Assembly (NCBI GenBank): GCA_905199445.1
Contig: CAJKGK010000025.1
Coordinates: forward strand, 1 to 55,190
Length of the DNA stretch: 55,190 nucleotides
From: an uncultured Lachnospiraceae bacterium
Lineage (GTDB): Bacteria; Bacillota; Clostridia; Lachnospirales; Lachnospiraceae
Direction: 5' to 3'
The notes below the pieces were generated by a model that made no database searches, was not told where the DNA came from, and saw nothing but the letters and a program-made list of their open reading frames with translations. This document shows positions 15,932 through 25,400 of the stretch, in pieces; within the stretch, counting starts at the first letter, position 1; every line of letters starts with the position of its first letter. Position numbers and translations under genes: made by a program.

Positions 15932-16357
15932 TTATTTTTCTAAATTATCAAGTATCTTTTTCAGGCCCCTGACAAGCGCTTCCATCTCGGTTTCCGTAAA
16001 GCCCTGCCATATTTTATCATCCACCGCTTGAAAGACCTGAGCAACCTGATCGGCTTTTTCTTTGCCTTCGGGTGTAAGCTCAATCAGATAGGAACGCCGG
16101 CAGTCCGGATTTTTTCCCCGGATCAGCAGCCCTGCCTCCTCAAGACGATCCAGCGTTCTGGACATCGTGGTCACATCCAGGTGACATAAATCGGCCAGCG
16201 CCTTCTGGGTCAGCGGCGGGTGATTGGCAAGCGTTCTCAAAATCCGGGGCTGTCCCTGCCCCAGTGTCAGCCCCATTTCCAGAAACTTAGGCTGTGTCAT
16301 CTTTCTGCGTACATTTTCAAGACAAAGGAGTGTTTCTCTGACTTCTTTTTTTTCCAT
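15932..16357 (-). CDS. MarR family regulator
   Basis: Winged-helix repressor, 141 residues. The DNA-binding region is LTQKALADLCHLDVTTMSRTLDRLEEAGLLIRGKNPDCRRSYLIELTPEG, a classic MarR core. The start is ATG 16357, ten bases after AGGAGG; the in-frame GTG at 16369 lies inside the ribosome binding site. It lies 15 bases after the exporter gene it probably controls. Its likely target is the perfect palindrome at 20011-20030 at the operon promoter. Confidence 0.92.
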   Translation of the reverse strand: MEKKEVRETLLCLENVRRKMTQPKFLEMGLTLGQGQPRILRTLANHPPLTQKALADLCHLDVTTMSRTLDRLEEAGLLIRGKNPDCRRSYLIELTPEGKEKADQVAQVFQAVDDKIWQGFTETEMEALVRGLKKILDNLEK

Positions 16358-16372
16358 AATCTGGTACACCTC

Positions 16373-18268
16373 CTATTTCAGTTCATACTGACCGGTATAA
16401 AGCTGATAATACCGACCTTTTTGTGCAAGCAGCTCATCATGGCTGCCCCGCTCTATAATTTTTCCTTTTTCCAAAACCATAATCGCCTTACTGTTTCGAA
16501 CCGTAGAAAGCCGGTGTGCAATAACAAAAACCGTCCTTCCTTCCATAATAGCATCCATCCCATTTTCAATCAAGCGTTCTGTTCTTGTATCAATGGAGCT
16601 GGTAGCCTCGTCCAGGATCAATACCGGCGGCCGTGCCACCGCGGCTCTGGCAATAGCCAGAAGCTGGCGCTGTCCCTGAGATAAATTGCCGCCGTCCGAA
16701 TACAGCATGGTATCATACCCGTCAGGCAGACGCCGGATAAAAGAGTCTGCATTGGCCACGCTGGCCGCTGCCCTTATATCCTCATCCGTGGCATCCAAAC
16801 GGCCGTAACGGATATTATCTCCAATGGTACCGGTAAATAAATGCGTATCCTGTATAACCATGGAAAGGGATTTTCTCAAATCTGCCTTTCGTATATGCCG
16901 TACATCAATCCCGTCATAGGTTATGGAGCCGCTCTGTATTTCATAAAAGCGATTCACAAGGTTAATCATCGTTGTCTTGCCTGCACCGGTGGAACCTACA
17001 AAGGCAATTTTATGCCCTGGTTTAGCGTATAAGCTAATACCGTCCAAAATGTTTTTTGACGGCACATAGCCGAAAACAACCTGGTGAAAGCGCACATCGC
17101 CCCGCAGGGGAACCAGTGTGCCATCGGTCATTTTCCATGCAAACTGTCCGGTGTACGCTTCGCACTCACAAAGTGCTGTATCTGATTCCTGACCGTCTGC
17201 CCCCTCCTCATCAACACAGCTTCTGGCCGCACAGTTCCCGGTCACATTACACAATGTAACCGTGCCCTCATCAATTTCCGGAGCCTCGTCCATCATTTCA
17301 AAAATACGCTCCGCACCAGAAAGGGCGGCCAGCAGGAAATTGACCTGATGCGTAAACTGATTTAAAGGCATAGCACTCTGGCGCACGTAAACAAGGTAGG
17401 CCGATAAACCGCCCAGGTCCATCAGACCGGAAAGAACAAACAGGCCGCCTACACAGGCCGATACCGCATAATTGGCATACGACAGACTCACAATAGAGGG
17501 CACCATCATCCCAGAATAAGTCAGTGCGCTGGTCGATGCTTTTCGAAGACGTTCATTGCGCTCACAAAATTCTTTAAAATCCGCTTTTTCATGATTAAAA
17601 ATTTTTTCCACCTTTTGTCCGGCAACCATTTCCTCCACAAAGCTGTTAATGCCACCCAGCGCTTCCTGCTGCTTTGTAAAATACTTTTTGCTTCGCTTTC
17701 CGCTGAATTTAATAAAGAAAAACATTAAAATCAGGAAAACAATCACAATCACCGATAACCTGAAGCTTAAAACAACAAGCATAACAACCGTGCCGGTGAG
17801 GGTAAGAAAACTCTGGATCATCATCGTAAAACTGTTATTCAGTGCTTCCTGAACCGTGTCCACATCATTGGTAAACCGGGTCATCAGTTCCCCGTGGGTG
17901 TGGGTATCAAAATATTTCACCGGAAGTTTCTGAATATGAACAAACAGGTCATGGCGGATTTCACTGATCACCCGCTGAGCCGTATGCACCATCAGCTGGG
18001 TATAACCCAATGTAGCCAGCGCACCGCACAAATACATAATCCCCATACCGGCCAGGGCCTTGAACAGCCCTTTCATATTTCCGGGAAGTATGAAATAATT
18101 AATCACCGGTTTAAGCAGATAGGTGCCGGCCACATTGGCAGCGGTACTGATCAGTACAAGCACCGCTACAAGAAGAAGCATCCATTTGTGAAATCCCAGA
18201 TAATGAAGCATCTGCCGTATCACTTTTTTTGTATTTTTCGGACGCTTATATCCAATATATCTGGCCAT
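16373..18268 (-). CDS. ABC exporter half-transporter, consensus ATPase site, Cys-rich linker
   Basis: Type-I ABC exporter subunit with an N-terminal six-helix membrane domain (about 30-320) and a C-terminal ATPase domain: Walker A GSTGAGKT (425-432), signature LSQGQ and Walker B LILDEATSS with the catalytic Glu. Together with the neighbour, which has a degenerate site, it forms a heterodimer of the BmrCD/LmrCD type. A linker of about 55 residues before the ATPase domain holds five cysteines (340, 346, 351, 367, 369). Its ATG overlaps the TAA of the upstream subunit gene by one base, so the subunits are translationally coupled. Likely exports drugs, lipids or peptides; substrate unknown. Confidence 0.92.
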   Translation of the reverse strand: MARYIGYKRPKNTKKVIRQMLHYLGFHKWMLLLVAVLVLISTAANVAGTYLLKPVINYFILPGNMKGLFKALAGMGIMYLCGALATLGYTQLMVHTAQRVISEIRHDLFVHIQKLPVKYFDTHTHGELMTRFTNDVDTVQEALNNSFTMMIQSFLTLTGTVVMLVVLSFRLSVIVIVFLILMFFFIKFSGKRSKKYFTKQQEALGGINSFVEEMVAGQKVEKIFNHEKADFKEFCERNERLRKASTSALTYSGMMVPSIVSLSYANYAVSACVGGLFVLSGLMDLGGLSAYLVYVRQSAMPLNQFTHQVNFLLAALSGAERIFEMMDEAPEIDEGTVTLCNVTGNCAARSCVDEEGADGQESDTALCECEAYTGQFAWKMTDGTLVPLRGDVRFHQVVFGYVPSKNILDGISLYAKPGHKIAFVGSTGAGKTTMINLVNRFYEIQSGSITYDGIDVRHIRKADLRKSLSMVIQDTHLFTGTIGDNIRYGRLDATDEDIRAAASVANADSFIRRLPDGYDTMLYSDGGNLSQGQRQLLAIARAAVARPPVLILDEATSSIDTRTERLIENGMDAIMEGRTVFVIAHRLSTVRNSKAIMVLEKGKIIERGSHDELLAQKGRYYQLYTGQYELK

Positions 18269-19995
18269 TACAAATCGACCCCTTCCTTCTGAGACGTATA
18301 AATTTCCTGATAAATCCTGTTTTCTGCCAGCAGCTGCTCATGGGTGCCCATACCTTTAATTTTCCCGTCATCAAGAATAATAATCTGATCCGCATGACGC
18401 ACAGAAGAAATACGCTGGGCAATAATAATTTTTGTCAGATCCGGCAGTTCCTTAGCCAGACGGGACCGAATCTTTGCCTCGGTCGCCGTATCAACGGCAC
18501 TGGTGGCGTCATCTAAAATCAGCACCTTTGGTTTTTTCAGTACAGCTCTGGCAATACACAGCCGCTGTTTCTGACCACCGGAAACATTGACACCGCCCTG
18601 CCCCAGTTGGGTATCATAGCCGTTTTCAAGCCGGTCAATAAATTCGTCGGCACAGGCAATCCGACAGGCACTTTCAATCTCCGCATCCGTGGCATTTTCA
18701 TCGCCCCAGCGCAGGTTATCCCTGACTGTGCCTGAAAACAGTGTATTTTTCTGAAGCACCACTGCAATGGCATCCCTGAGATGTTCCATGGAATAATCAC
18801 ACACCGGGTGCCCGTCAATAAAGACGCTTCCCTGTGTCACGTCGTAAAGACGGGGAATCAACTGAATCAACGTCGATTTGGCTGAGCCAGTCTGACCTAC
18901 AATTCCAACAGTCTGACCGCTTTTCACCCTGAAGGATATATCCGAAAGCACATATTCCGGTGCGTCCTTTTTATATTTAAAGTACACATGATCAAACGCT
19001 ATATCACCACGGACAACCTTCCGGTCTTTAGCCAGATCATCTGTGAGATCAATCTTCTCATCAATAATCTCCATAATACGTGTGCCTGAAGCAAGGGATC
19101 TTGTAAGCATCATAAATACATTGGAAATCATCATCAATGAATTTAAAATCTGCAGGACATAACTTAAAAATCCGGTCAGTTTTCCGATCTCCATATTTCC
19201 GGTCTGAATCATATTTCCGCCAAACCATAAAATGCTTAAAATCGTTCCATACATAACGAACTGCATGGCAGGCATATTCATAGCCGAAAGACGAAAAGCC
19301 TTCTCTGACTGTACTTTCAGGTTCTGGTTCACCTGCTCAAACTTCCCCACCTCATAATCGCCGCGGACATAAGCCTTGACCACACGTATCGCCGTAAGAT
19401 TTTCCTGAATAATCCTGTTGACCAGATCAATGGCGCCCTGCATTTTTGTATAAAGGGGGCGCACATGACTGATGATTAAAAATAGTAAAATTCCGAGAAC
19501 TGGCAACGCTACCAGAAAAACCATGGCAAGCTGTGTATTTATAAAAAAAGCAACCCCTGTTGCAATCACAAGCATTACCGGCCCCCTGCAGGCAGGACGC
19601 AGACCAGACGAAACCGCATTCTGGATATTCGTCACATCACTGGTCAGCCTTGTCACCAGTGACGAGACTCTGAAATGGTCAATATTGGCAAATGAAAATG
19701 ACTGAAGTTTTCTATATTCTTCTTCTCTGAGCCTGGCCCCCAACCCCTGTCCGCACAGTGCACTAAAACGAGCGCTTCCGATGCCCAGCACCAGGGCCAT
19801 AAAGGCACATAAAAGCATCTGTCCGCCTTTGGCAAAAATATAGGCCTTATCGCCATTAGCCACACCCACGTCTACAATATCTGCCATAATCAGTGGAATC
19901 AGCAGTTCAAATATGGATTCTGTCACCACACAGATCACAGCGGCAACGCCATACTTTTTATATTTTCCCATATATGAGAAAATTCTTCGAATCAT
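18268..19995 (-). CDS. ABC exporter half-transporter, degenerate ATPase site
   Basis: First gene of the exporter operon; 575 residues. Membrane domain about 15-310, then an ATPase domain with Walker A GQTGSAKST (367-375, Ala in place of the usual third Gly), signature VSGGQ (471-475) and Walker B VLILDDATSA (491-500), where Asp replaces the catalytic Glu. This asymmetry with the partner is what heterodimeric exporters such as TM287/288 and BmrCD show. GAGGAGGGG precedes the ATG. It is controlled from the promoter at 20029-20057, which carries a MarR-type operator. Confidence 0.92.
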   Translation of the reverse strand: MIRRIFSYMGKYKKYGVAAVICVVTESIFELLIPLIMADIVDVGVANGDKAYIFAKGGQMLLCAFMALVLGIGSARFSALCGQGLGARLREEEYRKLQSFSFANIDHFRVSSLVTRLTSDVTNIQNAVSSGLRPACRGPVMLVIATGVAFFINTQLAMVFLVALPVLGILLFLIISHVRPLYTKMQGAIDLVNRIIQENLTAIRVVKAYVRGDYEVGKFEQVNQNLKVQSEKAFRLSAMNMPAMQFVMYGTILSILWFGGNMIQTGNMEIGKLTGFLSYVLQILNSLMMISNVFMMLTRSLASGTRIMEIIDEKIDLTDDLAKDRKVVRGDIAFDHVYFKYKKDAPEYVLSDISFRVKSGQTVGIVGQTGSAKSTLIQLIPRLYDVTQGSVFIDGHPVCDYSMEHLRDAIAVVLQKNTLFSGTVRDNLRWGDENATDAEIESACRIACADEFIDRLENGYDTQLGQGGVNVSGGQKQRLCIARAVLKKPKVLILDDATSAVDTATEAKIRSRLAKELPDLTKIIIAQRISSVRHADQIIILDDGKIKGMGTHEQLLAENRIYQEIYTSQKEGVDL

Positions 19996-20010
19996 AATCC
20001 CCCTCCTCTT

Positions 20011-20057
20011 ATAGTTGTATATACAACTATTGTATTATCAATTTTTTTACTTGTCAA
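20011..20057 (-). promoter_or_regulatory. exporter operon promoter with perfect MarR-type operator
   Basis: On the minus strand, TTGACA (20052-20057), 17 bases and TACAAT (20029-20034) form a strong promoter. A perfect 20-base palindrome, ATAGTTGTAT joined to ATACAACTAT (20011-20030), starts inside the -10 and covers the expected transcription start. Its TTGTAT/ATACAA core is the typical MarR-family half-site form. Confidence 0.85.
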
Positions 20058-20078
20058 TCTTTTCAGCGCAGAAAAAAT

Positions 20079-20108
20079 TTGCTAAAATAGGAATGAAATA
20101 ATTATAAA
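20079..20108 (+). promoter_or_regulatory. possible promoter of the serine hydrolase gene
   Basis: TTGCTA (20079-20084), 18 bases, TATAAA (20103-20108), about 37 bases before the start at 20145. A moderate match, divergent from the exporter promoter. Confidence 0.4.
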
Positions 20109-20144
20109 AACAACCGATTAAATAAACGTCAGGGGGACGATCAA

Positions 20145-21113
20145 ATGATTGAAAAATTATTTAAAGAATTTACAGATTATGCCACAGACAAAAATTTGTA
20201 TATTGACGGTATTGCTGTTGCTGATGAAAAGAAGGTTTTACTGGAACATTATTTTACGCCGGATCTCATGCATAACATTCACTCTCATACAAAAAGCTAT
20301 CTGTCCGCAGCTATTGGAATCGCGATCAGCCAGGGCAAAATTTCTCTGGATGACCGGCTGGCCGACTATTTTCCAGAAGCAATCCCCGATCATGCCTCAC
20401 CGCTGATCAATGAAATTCGTCTGCGTCATCTGCTCACGATGTCCAGCGGCTTTGACTATCCGTATTTATCCATGAATGACCGGCGAAGCGGTGTCGGTGC
20501 TCCAGATTATATAACCTATATGCTCTCCCGGCCTGTACAGGTCAAACCAGGCAGTCATTTTCTCTATTCCACGGCAGACAGTATCCTGGCCGGACGGATG
20601 CTGGAAAAAGCCGTTGGAATGAACCTGGGCGAATACCTTTTCCATGAAATCTTCTCACCTCTGGGCCAGGGACATCCGATCTGGGAGACAGATATGCAGG
20701 GGCATCCCATCGGCGGCGGCGGTATTTTTATGAAGCTTACGGATATGATGAAGCTGGGACAGGTTTATCTGGCAGGGGGACGCTGGAACGGACGCCAGCT
20801 CATCGATCCGTCCTGGGTTCGCGAATCCACATCCATGCAGATTGACAGCCGAATATCTCAAAATCATGAAAACTCTGCCCAGAATGCCCCAACCCTTCAA
20901 AATTCTCCTGTTGATTTATGGAACTGCGGCTATGGATACCAGTTCTGGCTGTCTCCATACCCTTTAGCCTACCGTGCAGACGGCGCTTTCGGACAAATCA
21001 CCACCGTATTCCCCAAAAGCAATCTTGTGGTCGCCATTCAGTGTCCGGAAAAGGGAGATTTTGAAAAGGTGAAACTGGCACTTCATGAAATCATATTCAG
21101 TCAGCTATCCTGA
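20145..21113 (+). CDS. serine hydrolase of the beta-lactamase/class C esterase family
   Basis: Penicillin-binding-protein-fold hydrolase. The nucleophile motif is SHTK (S-x-x-K) in HSHTKSYLSAAIGIAISQGKISLDDRL; the second-block tyrosine is in LYSTADS; the C-terminal part (GYGYQFWLSPY, RADGAFGQITTVFPK) is typical of family members annotated as esterases or beta-lactamase-like proteins. There is no signal peptide, so a cytoplasmic esterase or peptidase role is more likely than antibiotic resistance. CAGGGGGA precedes the ATG. 322 residues. It is monocistronic and divergent from the exporter operon. Confidence 0.85.
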   Translation: MIEKLFKEFTDYATDKNLYIDGIAVADEKKVLLEHYFTPDLMHNIHSHTKSYLSAAIGIAISQGKISLDDRLADYFPEAIPDHASPLINEIRLRHLLTMSSGFDYPYLSMNDRRSGVGAPDYITYMLSRPVQVKPGSHFLYSTADSILAGRMLEKAVGMNLGEYLFHEIFSPLGQGHPIWETDMQGHPIGGGGIFMKLTDMMKLGQVYLAGGRWNGRQLIDPSWVRESTSMQIDSRISQNHENSAQNAPTLQNSPVDLWNCGYGYQFWLSPYPLAYRADGAFGQITTVFPKSNLVVAIQCPEKGDFEKVKLALHEIIFSQLS

Positions 21114-21205
21114 TATCAGGCAATATCTAAAAAATGCATGATCTTTTTGTACAATAGCATGTATCTAATAGACGGATAGGGGGATCTTTCTATCCTTAAT
21201 ATAAA

Positions 21206-21234
21206 GAGACACCGGAACACAGTTCCGATGTCTC
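21206..21234 (-). terminator. asnS terminator
   Basis: The arms GAGACACCGGAAC and GTTCCGATGTCTC form a 13-base stem with one non-Watson-Crick position (a G-U pair on the minus strand) and a three-base loop. TTTATATT follows on the minus strand. Confidence 0.7.
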
Positions 21235-21280
21235 GAGAAAACATTTTACCTCAACGCTTGACAAAGAGCCTTTTTAAATC

Positions 21281-22675
21281 TTATAAATCACAGTTATTTA
21301 CAGTTCTCGGGAAAGGAATCACATCACGGATGTTAGACATTCCTGTGAGATACATCACGCAACGCTCAAATCCCAGACCATAGCCGGCATGGCGGGTTGA
21401 ACCATACTTTCTAAGATCAAGATAAAAACCGTAATCTTCTTTGTTCAGCCCCAGCTCGTCCATACGTGCGGCCAGCTTCTCATAATTATCCTCTCTCTGG
21501 CTGCCTCCGATAATCTCTCCGATTCCCGGAACAAGCAAATCCATGGCAGCTACAGTTTTATTGTCATCATTAAGCTTCATATAAAAGGCTTTGATCTCCT
21601 TCGGATAATCTGTGACAAATACAGGACGTTTAAAAATAACTTCTGTAAGATATCTTTCATGCTCAGTCTGCAGGTCTGTCCCCCACTCTACCTTATACTC
21701 AAACTTATCGTTATTCTTCATTAAAAGATCAACGGCTTCGGTATAGGTGACGTGCGCAAAATCAGATTCAGCCACATGTTTAAGCCGCTCAATCAGTCCT
21801 TTGTCCACAAACTGATTAAAGAAAGCCATCTCCTCCGGAGCGTTTTCCATCACATAATTGATAATGTACTTCATCATACTCTCCGCCAGGTCCATGTTAT
21901 CCTCAAGATCTGCAAAGGCGATTTCAGGCTCAATCATCCAAAATTCAGCAGCATGGCGTGTCGTGTTGGAATTTTCAGCACGGAAAGTCGGGCCAAAGGT
22001 ATATATATTTCTAAAAGCCATGGCATAGGTTTCACCGTTAAGCTGTCCGCTGACTGTAAGGTTTGTGGGTTTTCCGAAAAAGTCTTCTTTAAAGTTAATG
22101 GAACCATCCTCATTTTTCGGAATATTGTTCAGATCCATGGTTGTCACCTGAAACATCTCTCCTGCACCTTCGCAGTCACTTCCTGTAATCAGCGGTGTAT
22201 GCACATACACAAAATCTCTTTCCTGGAAAAATTTATGAATCGCATATGCAATCAGGGAACGCACACGGAATACAGCCTGAAACGTATTTGTTCTCGGTCT
22301 TAAATGGGTAATGGTTCTTAAATATTCAAAGCTGTGGCGTTTAGGCTGCAGTGGATAATCCGGAGTAGATGCCCCTTCCACATCCACCTGCTGAGCCTGA
22401 ATTTCAAAAGGCTGTTTTGCATTTGGTGTAGCCACAAGCTTTCCTCTGACAATCACAGCAGCACCTACATTTAACTTGCAGATATCATCAAAATTATCCA
22501 GTTTATTATCATAAACGACCTGCAGGGTCTGAAAATAGGTTCCGTCATTAATTACAAGAAACCCGAAAGTTTTAGAGTCACGAACATTACGAATCCAGCC
22601 GCCAATTTCTACTGTCTGATCGATATAGGCTTCCTGGTTTTTGTACAGTTCTTTCACTGTGGTCAGTTTCATCAT
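21281..22675 (-). CDS. asnS: asparagine--tRNA ligase
   Basis: Class IIb aminoacyl-tRNA synthetase charging tRNA-Asn. The N-terminal OB fold (VEIGGWIRNVRDSKTFGFLVINDGT) is followed by the catalytic core: motif 2 around FRAENSNTTRHAAEFWMIEPEIAF and motif 3 GYGLGFERCVMYLTGMSNIRDVIPFPR. The Asn-type sequence AENSNTTRH separates it from AspRS. About 464 residues, normal. AAGGAGG precedes two adjacent ATG codons at 22675 and 22672; either could be used. No T-box sequence is visible in the leader. Confidence 0.96.
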   Translation of the reverse strand: MMKLTTVKELYKNQEAYIDQTVEIGGWIRNVRDSKTFGFLVINDGTYFQTLQVVYDNKLDNFDDICKLNVGAAVIVRGKLVATPNAKQPFEIQAQQVDVEGASTPDYPLQPKRHSFEYLRTITHLRPRTNTFQAVFRVRSLIAYAIHKFFQERDFVYVHTPLITGSDCEGAGEMFQVTTMDLNNIPKNEDGSINFKEDFFGKPTNLTVSGQLNGETYAMAFRNIYTFGPTFRAENSNTTRHAAEFWMIEPEIAFADLEDNMDLAESMMKYIINYVMENAPEEMAFFNQFVDKGLIERLKHVAESDFAHVTYTEAVDLLMKNNDKFEYKVEWGTDLQTEHERYLTEVIFKRPVFVTDYPKEIKAFYMKLNDDNKTVAAMDLLVPGIGEIIGGSQREDNYEKLAARMDELGLNKEDYGFYLDLRKYGSTRHAGYGLGFERCVMYLTGMSNIRDVIPFPRTVNNCDL

Positions 22676-22795
22676 TTTTTCCTCCTTCATCATCACCGCA
22701 GCCCCAAAACTGCCGTCCGGCAGCCTGAAATCAACGGTTCTTTTAGTTGACTATTATCTTAACACAAATCCCCTGAATTATCCATGGAAATTTAT

Positions 22796-22857
22796 AAAGA
22801 AAGCCCTGGAAAATGACAGGATATCATCTCAGCTGACACAGTCAGCTGGCTTTCTTT
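22796..22857 (-). terminator. possible terminator in the gap before asnS
   Basis: A 10-base outer stem (AAAGAAAGCC at 22796-22805 against 22848-22857) encloses an 8-base hairpin CAGCTGAC/GTCAGCTG (22830-22848). T-runs occur on both strands. It probably ends the upstream minus-strand operon. A smaller hairpin CTGCCG/CGGCAG (22710-22723) lies between it and asnS. Confidence 0.45.
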
Positions 22858-22889
22858 TTTCAGTGTATCCTTCACGGAAGGTGACTATT

Positions 22890-25400
22890 TTAATAATAAC
22901 TCCAGAATACATTCCCTGCATCTTCAAAAATTTCTTTATAAACTTCATAATTCCAATCCCCGGTTTCTCCGGTGGAGGGGTCTGCAATCTGCAGATAATA
23001 GGGATCATAGCCTACAATCACCACATACGCATCGGCTCGCAGGCGGGCAATCACCGGTCGTCCCTGGGCCACAAAATATAAAACATCATCCAGTTCCAAC
23101 CCTTTAAGAGATACGACGGTATGCTCAGCCAAATTATTCTGAAGTGCATCCTTTAAGGTGTCCGCACCACTGACCGAAACCTGGGCATTTCCTTCCGCAT
23201 ATCCGGATATGAAACGTACAATTTCTGTTTTAATGTCTCCTTTTCCCATGGGGCCGGTTTCCAGCTGACTGCTGCTGCTTTTTATTGCCTTTTCCCAGAC
23301 AATCTCCTTGTCCTGGCTGACGACAATCCCCGAACTCTTCGTACAGGCTTCAACCGCCTCCACAAATTCTGTATAATCTCTCACAAGGCCTCCGCCATCA
23401 TAAAGATAATAACGCTCTCCCTGATCTGTGACTTCAATGTCAAACACGGCCTCATCTCTGCTTATAAGGCGGGCCGACTGAATCAAAGGTACATCCAGCC
23501 CTGATACCGGCAATTTAATATAAAGTTCATTTCTAAAAGTATTGTCAAACTGTGTGACAAGTGATACTTCTTTTTCGTCTTCTTTTTTATTATAGGCCAG
23601 ATAATCCCCTTCAACCGGCGTGTATACTGTTTTTCCATTCTTCTGTGAGGCTGAGGCCATATCCAGTTCAATCGCAGTGTCCGTAAACCTAACATCCATA
23701 ATATAGTTCCCATGACCACTGTATTCACGAATCACATTAAGATCACGGTCAGCGATATAGATGGTATCCATGGGCACAATCTGGGAACCGTCACTGTCGT
23801 TGAAAATCCGGCCTTGATCCGTGGTGCCGTAAACGATATCGTCTTCAAAAAAACCCAACAGCCGCAAATTTTTTCCCTGTCCGTCAATCTCGGCTTCCTG
23901 CCCGGTATCCAGATAATAAACCTGAATTGCCGTCACTGCGGATGCTTCCGATTCATTGGGCATGGCCAGTATGGTACCGTCACTGCTTAATGCATAATGA
24001 TTGGGATCTAAATGTTCGATGGCCTGATCCACACGTCCGGTTTTATAATTTATTTTATAAACAATATCGTCCAGGTTCAGATAAATCTCATTATCCGCAT
24101 TCATAAAGGACAGCTTGTCCAGATTCATTTTCAAAATCTCCCAGCTTGTCTGAGACGGAATAAATGCCCGCTCATACAATCCGTTATTTCCGCTGTCAAA
24201 TTCATAGACAGAAATACCGTTTTCGCCCTCATGAATCCCTGACGGCATATAACCATAAACAATAAAATAGACTTTCCCCTGTGCATCGATTTTCATCGTC
24301 TTAATCCCATATGGGCAGTAATCGCTGTATCTTGACCCGGAGGCAGTGTTCATCGTAAAAATTTGGGTAAGCAGGTTATCGGTCATATCATAGCCCCATA
24401 ACTCTCCATTAATAATAAAGGTCATATAATAGCCATGATCAAATTTTTCCACCGTAAAATCCACCTGCTCCTCATCCACAATTCCCAGTCTGATCATGTT
24501 TGCTGATGTCAAAAACAGATCATCTTCAGGGATAGCGGTCAATGACCGCTGAAAATCTTTGAGATACCATGTATCGTTGTTCCAAAGAATCGTATAATAT
24601 TCATCTACATAAAACGTTCCCGCAGGCCGGTTATTTTGATTGGCCTGAATCTTATAAATCAACTGAATGGTGGCCCCATCCTGGCTGATGGTTTTAATCC
24701 GGGTAGACACAGCGCCCATCACCGTTGGATCTAAATTTCCCCACATCACCATTCCTTCACTGGAATAAATATTAACATTGGTAAAGGACTGATTGTCATT
24801 CAGACCTGAGGCATCCAGATAATTTTTAATACTTCCGCGCTTTGCCGGATCCAGAGTATTTTTATTAAAATTCCAGACAAAATCCAGTTTTTCACGAACA
24901 CGGTATTGACTGCCCCCTTTAATCCGGGTATAGAAATAGTATGGATTCTCATCCTCATCGGTCATAATCACGGTAAGGCAGTACTCCTTATCTTCGGTCA
25001 GAGGTTTTTGCAGCTGCAAAGTAAAAGAACGATATCCCTGGTTAGGATTTTCCGTCAGACTTTCCCCTTCCTCCACCACATATTCATTGGCACCGTCGCT
25101 GAGAATATACCGGACATCAGTCATCGCCGTGCCGTTTTCACGAAGTCCCAGAAAAATAGCCGACTGATCTTCCACAGCCATCACACCATCTCTTAAATAA
25201 CCTGGATCCACCGGTGTCGTATACGCCTGCATTTCATTAATCAATGTTCCTTCGCAGTCTATAAATAATTCAGGAAGATTAGAAGAAATTTCCTGTTCAT
25301 TTCCGGACTGAATTCCCCTATTCTCAATAAAACAGGTCAAAATCAGAGACAGCAAAAATACCCCAAGATAAGAGGCCCCCAGTATGAGCTTTTTCTTCAT
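22890..25400 (-). CDS. membrane-anchored extracellular protein with a degenerate C39-like domain
   Basis: I do not recognise this as a named gene. It has an N-terminal signal anchor (KLILGASYLGVFLLSLILTCF) after a short basic stretch, then about 700 residues rich in beta-strand pattern with repeated short Asp/Gly/Tyr motifs that could be a propeller-like domain. The last about 110 residues resemble the C39-like cysteine peptidase fold: GRPVIARLRADAYVVIVGYDPYYLQIADPSTG. At the place of the catalytic His there is Ala (DAYVVIVGYD), and no Cys lies where the nucleophile is expected, so it looks like an inactive enzyme. ATG 25400 overlaps the upstream stop (ATGA) and has GGAG eight bases before it. 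Function unknown; a surface or binding role is inferred. Confidence 0.75.
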   Translation of the reverse strand: MKKKLILGASYLGVFLLSLILTCFIENRGIQSGNEQEISSNLPELFIDCEGTLINEMQAYTTPVDPGYLRDGVMAVEDQSAIFLGLRENGTAMTDVRYILSDGANEYVVEEGESLTENPNQGYRSFTLQLQKPLTEDKEYCLTVIMTDEDENPYYFYTRIKGGSQYRVREKLDFVWNFNKNTLDPAKRGSIKNYLDASGLNDNQSFTNVNIYSSEGMVMWGNLDPTVMGAVSTRIKTISQDGATIQLIYKIQANQNNRPAGTFYVDEYYTILWNNDTWYLKDFQRSLTAIPEDDLFLTSANMIRLGIVDEEQVDFTVEKFDHGYYMTFIINGELWGYDMTDNLLTQIFTMNTASGSRYSDYCPYGIKTMKIDAQGKVYFIVYGYMPSGIHEGENGISVYEFDSGNNGLYERAFIPSQTSWEILKMNLDKLSFMNADNEIYLNLDDIVYKINYKTGRVDQAIEHLDPNHYALSSDGTILAMPNESEASAVTAIQVYYLDTGQEAEIDGQGKNLRLLGFFEDDIVYGTTDQGRIFNDSDGSQIVPMDTIYIADRDLNVIREYSGHGNYIMDVRFTDTAIELDMASASQKNGKTVYTPVEGDYLAYNKKEDEKEVSLVTQFDNTFRNELYIKLPVSGLDVPLIQSARLISRDEAVFDIEVTDQGERYYLYDGGGLVRDYTEFVEAVEACTKSSGIVVSQDKEIVWEKAIKSSSSQLETGPMGKGDIKTEIVRFISGYAEGNAQVSVSGADTLKDALQNNLAEHTVVSLKGLELDDVLYFVAQGRPVIARLRADAYVVIVGYDPYYLQIADPSTGETGDWNYEVYKEIFEDAGNVFWSYY

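Noticed and set aside
20145..21113. Antibiotic-resistance beta-lactamase
   Set aside because: No signal peptide and the C-terminal motifs match the esterase-like branch; resistance is not supported.
22676..22889. T-box riboswitch upstream of asnS
   Set aside because: No T-box conserved sequence (GGTGG-type antiterminator) is visible; the gap has only hairpins of ordinary terminator or leader type.
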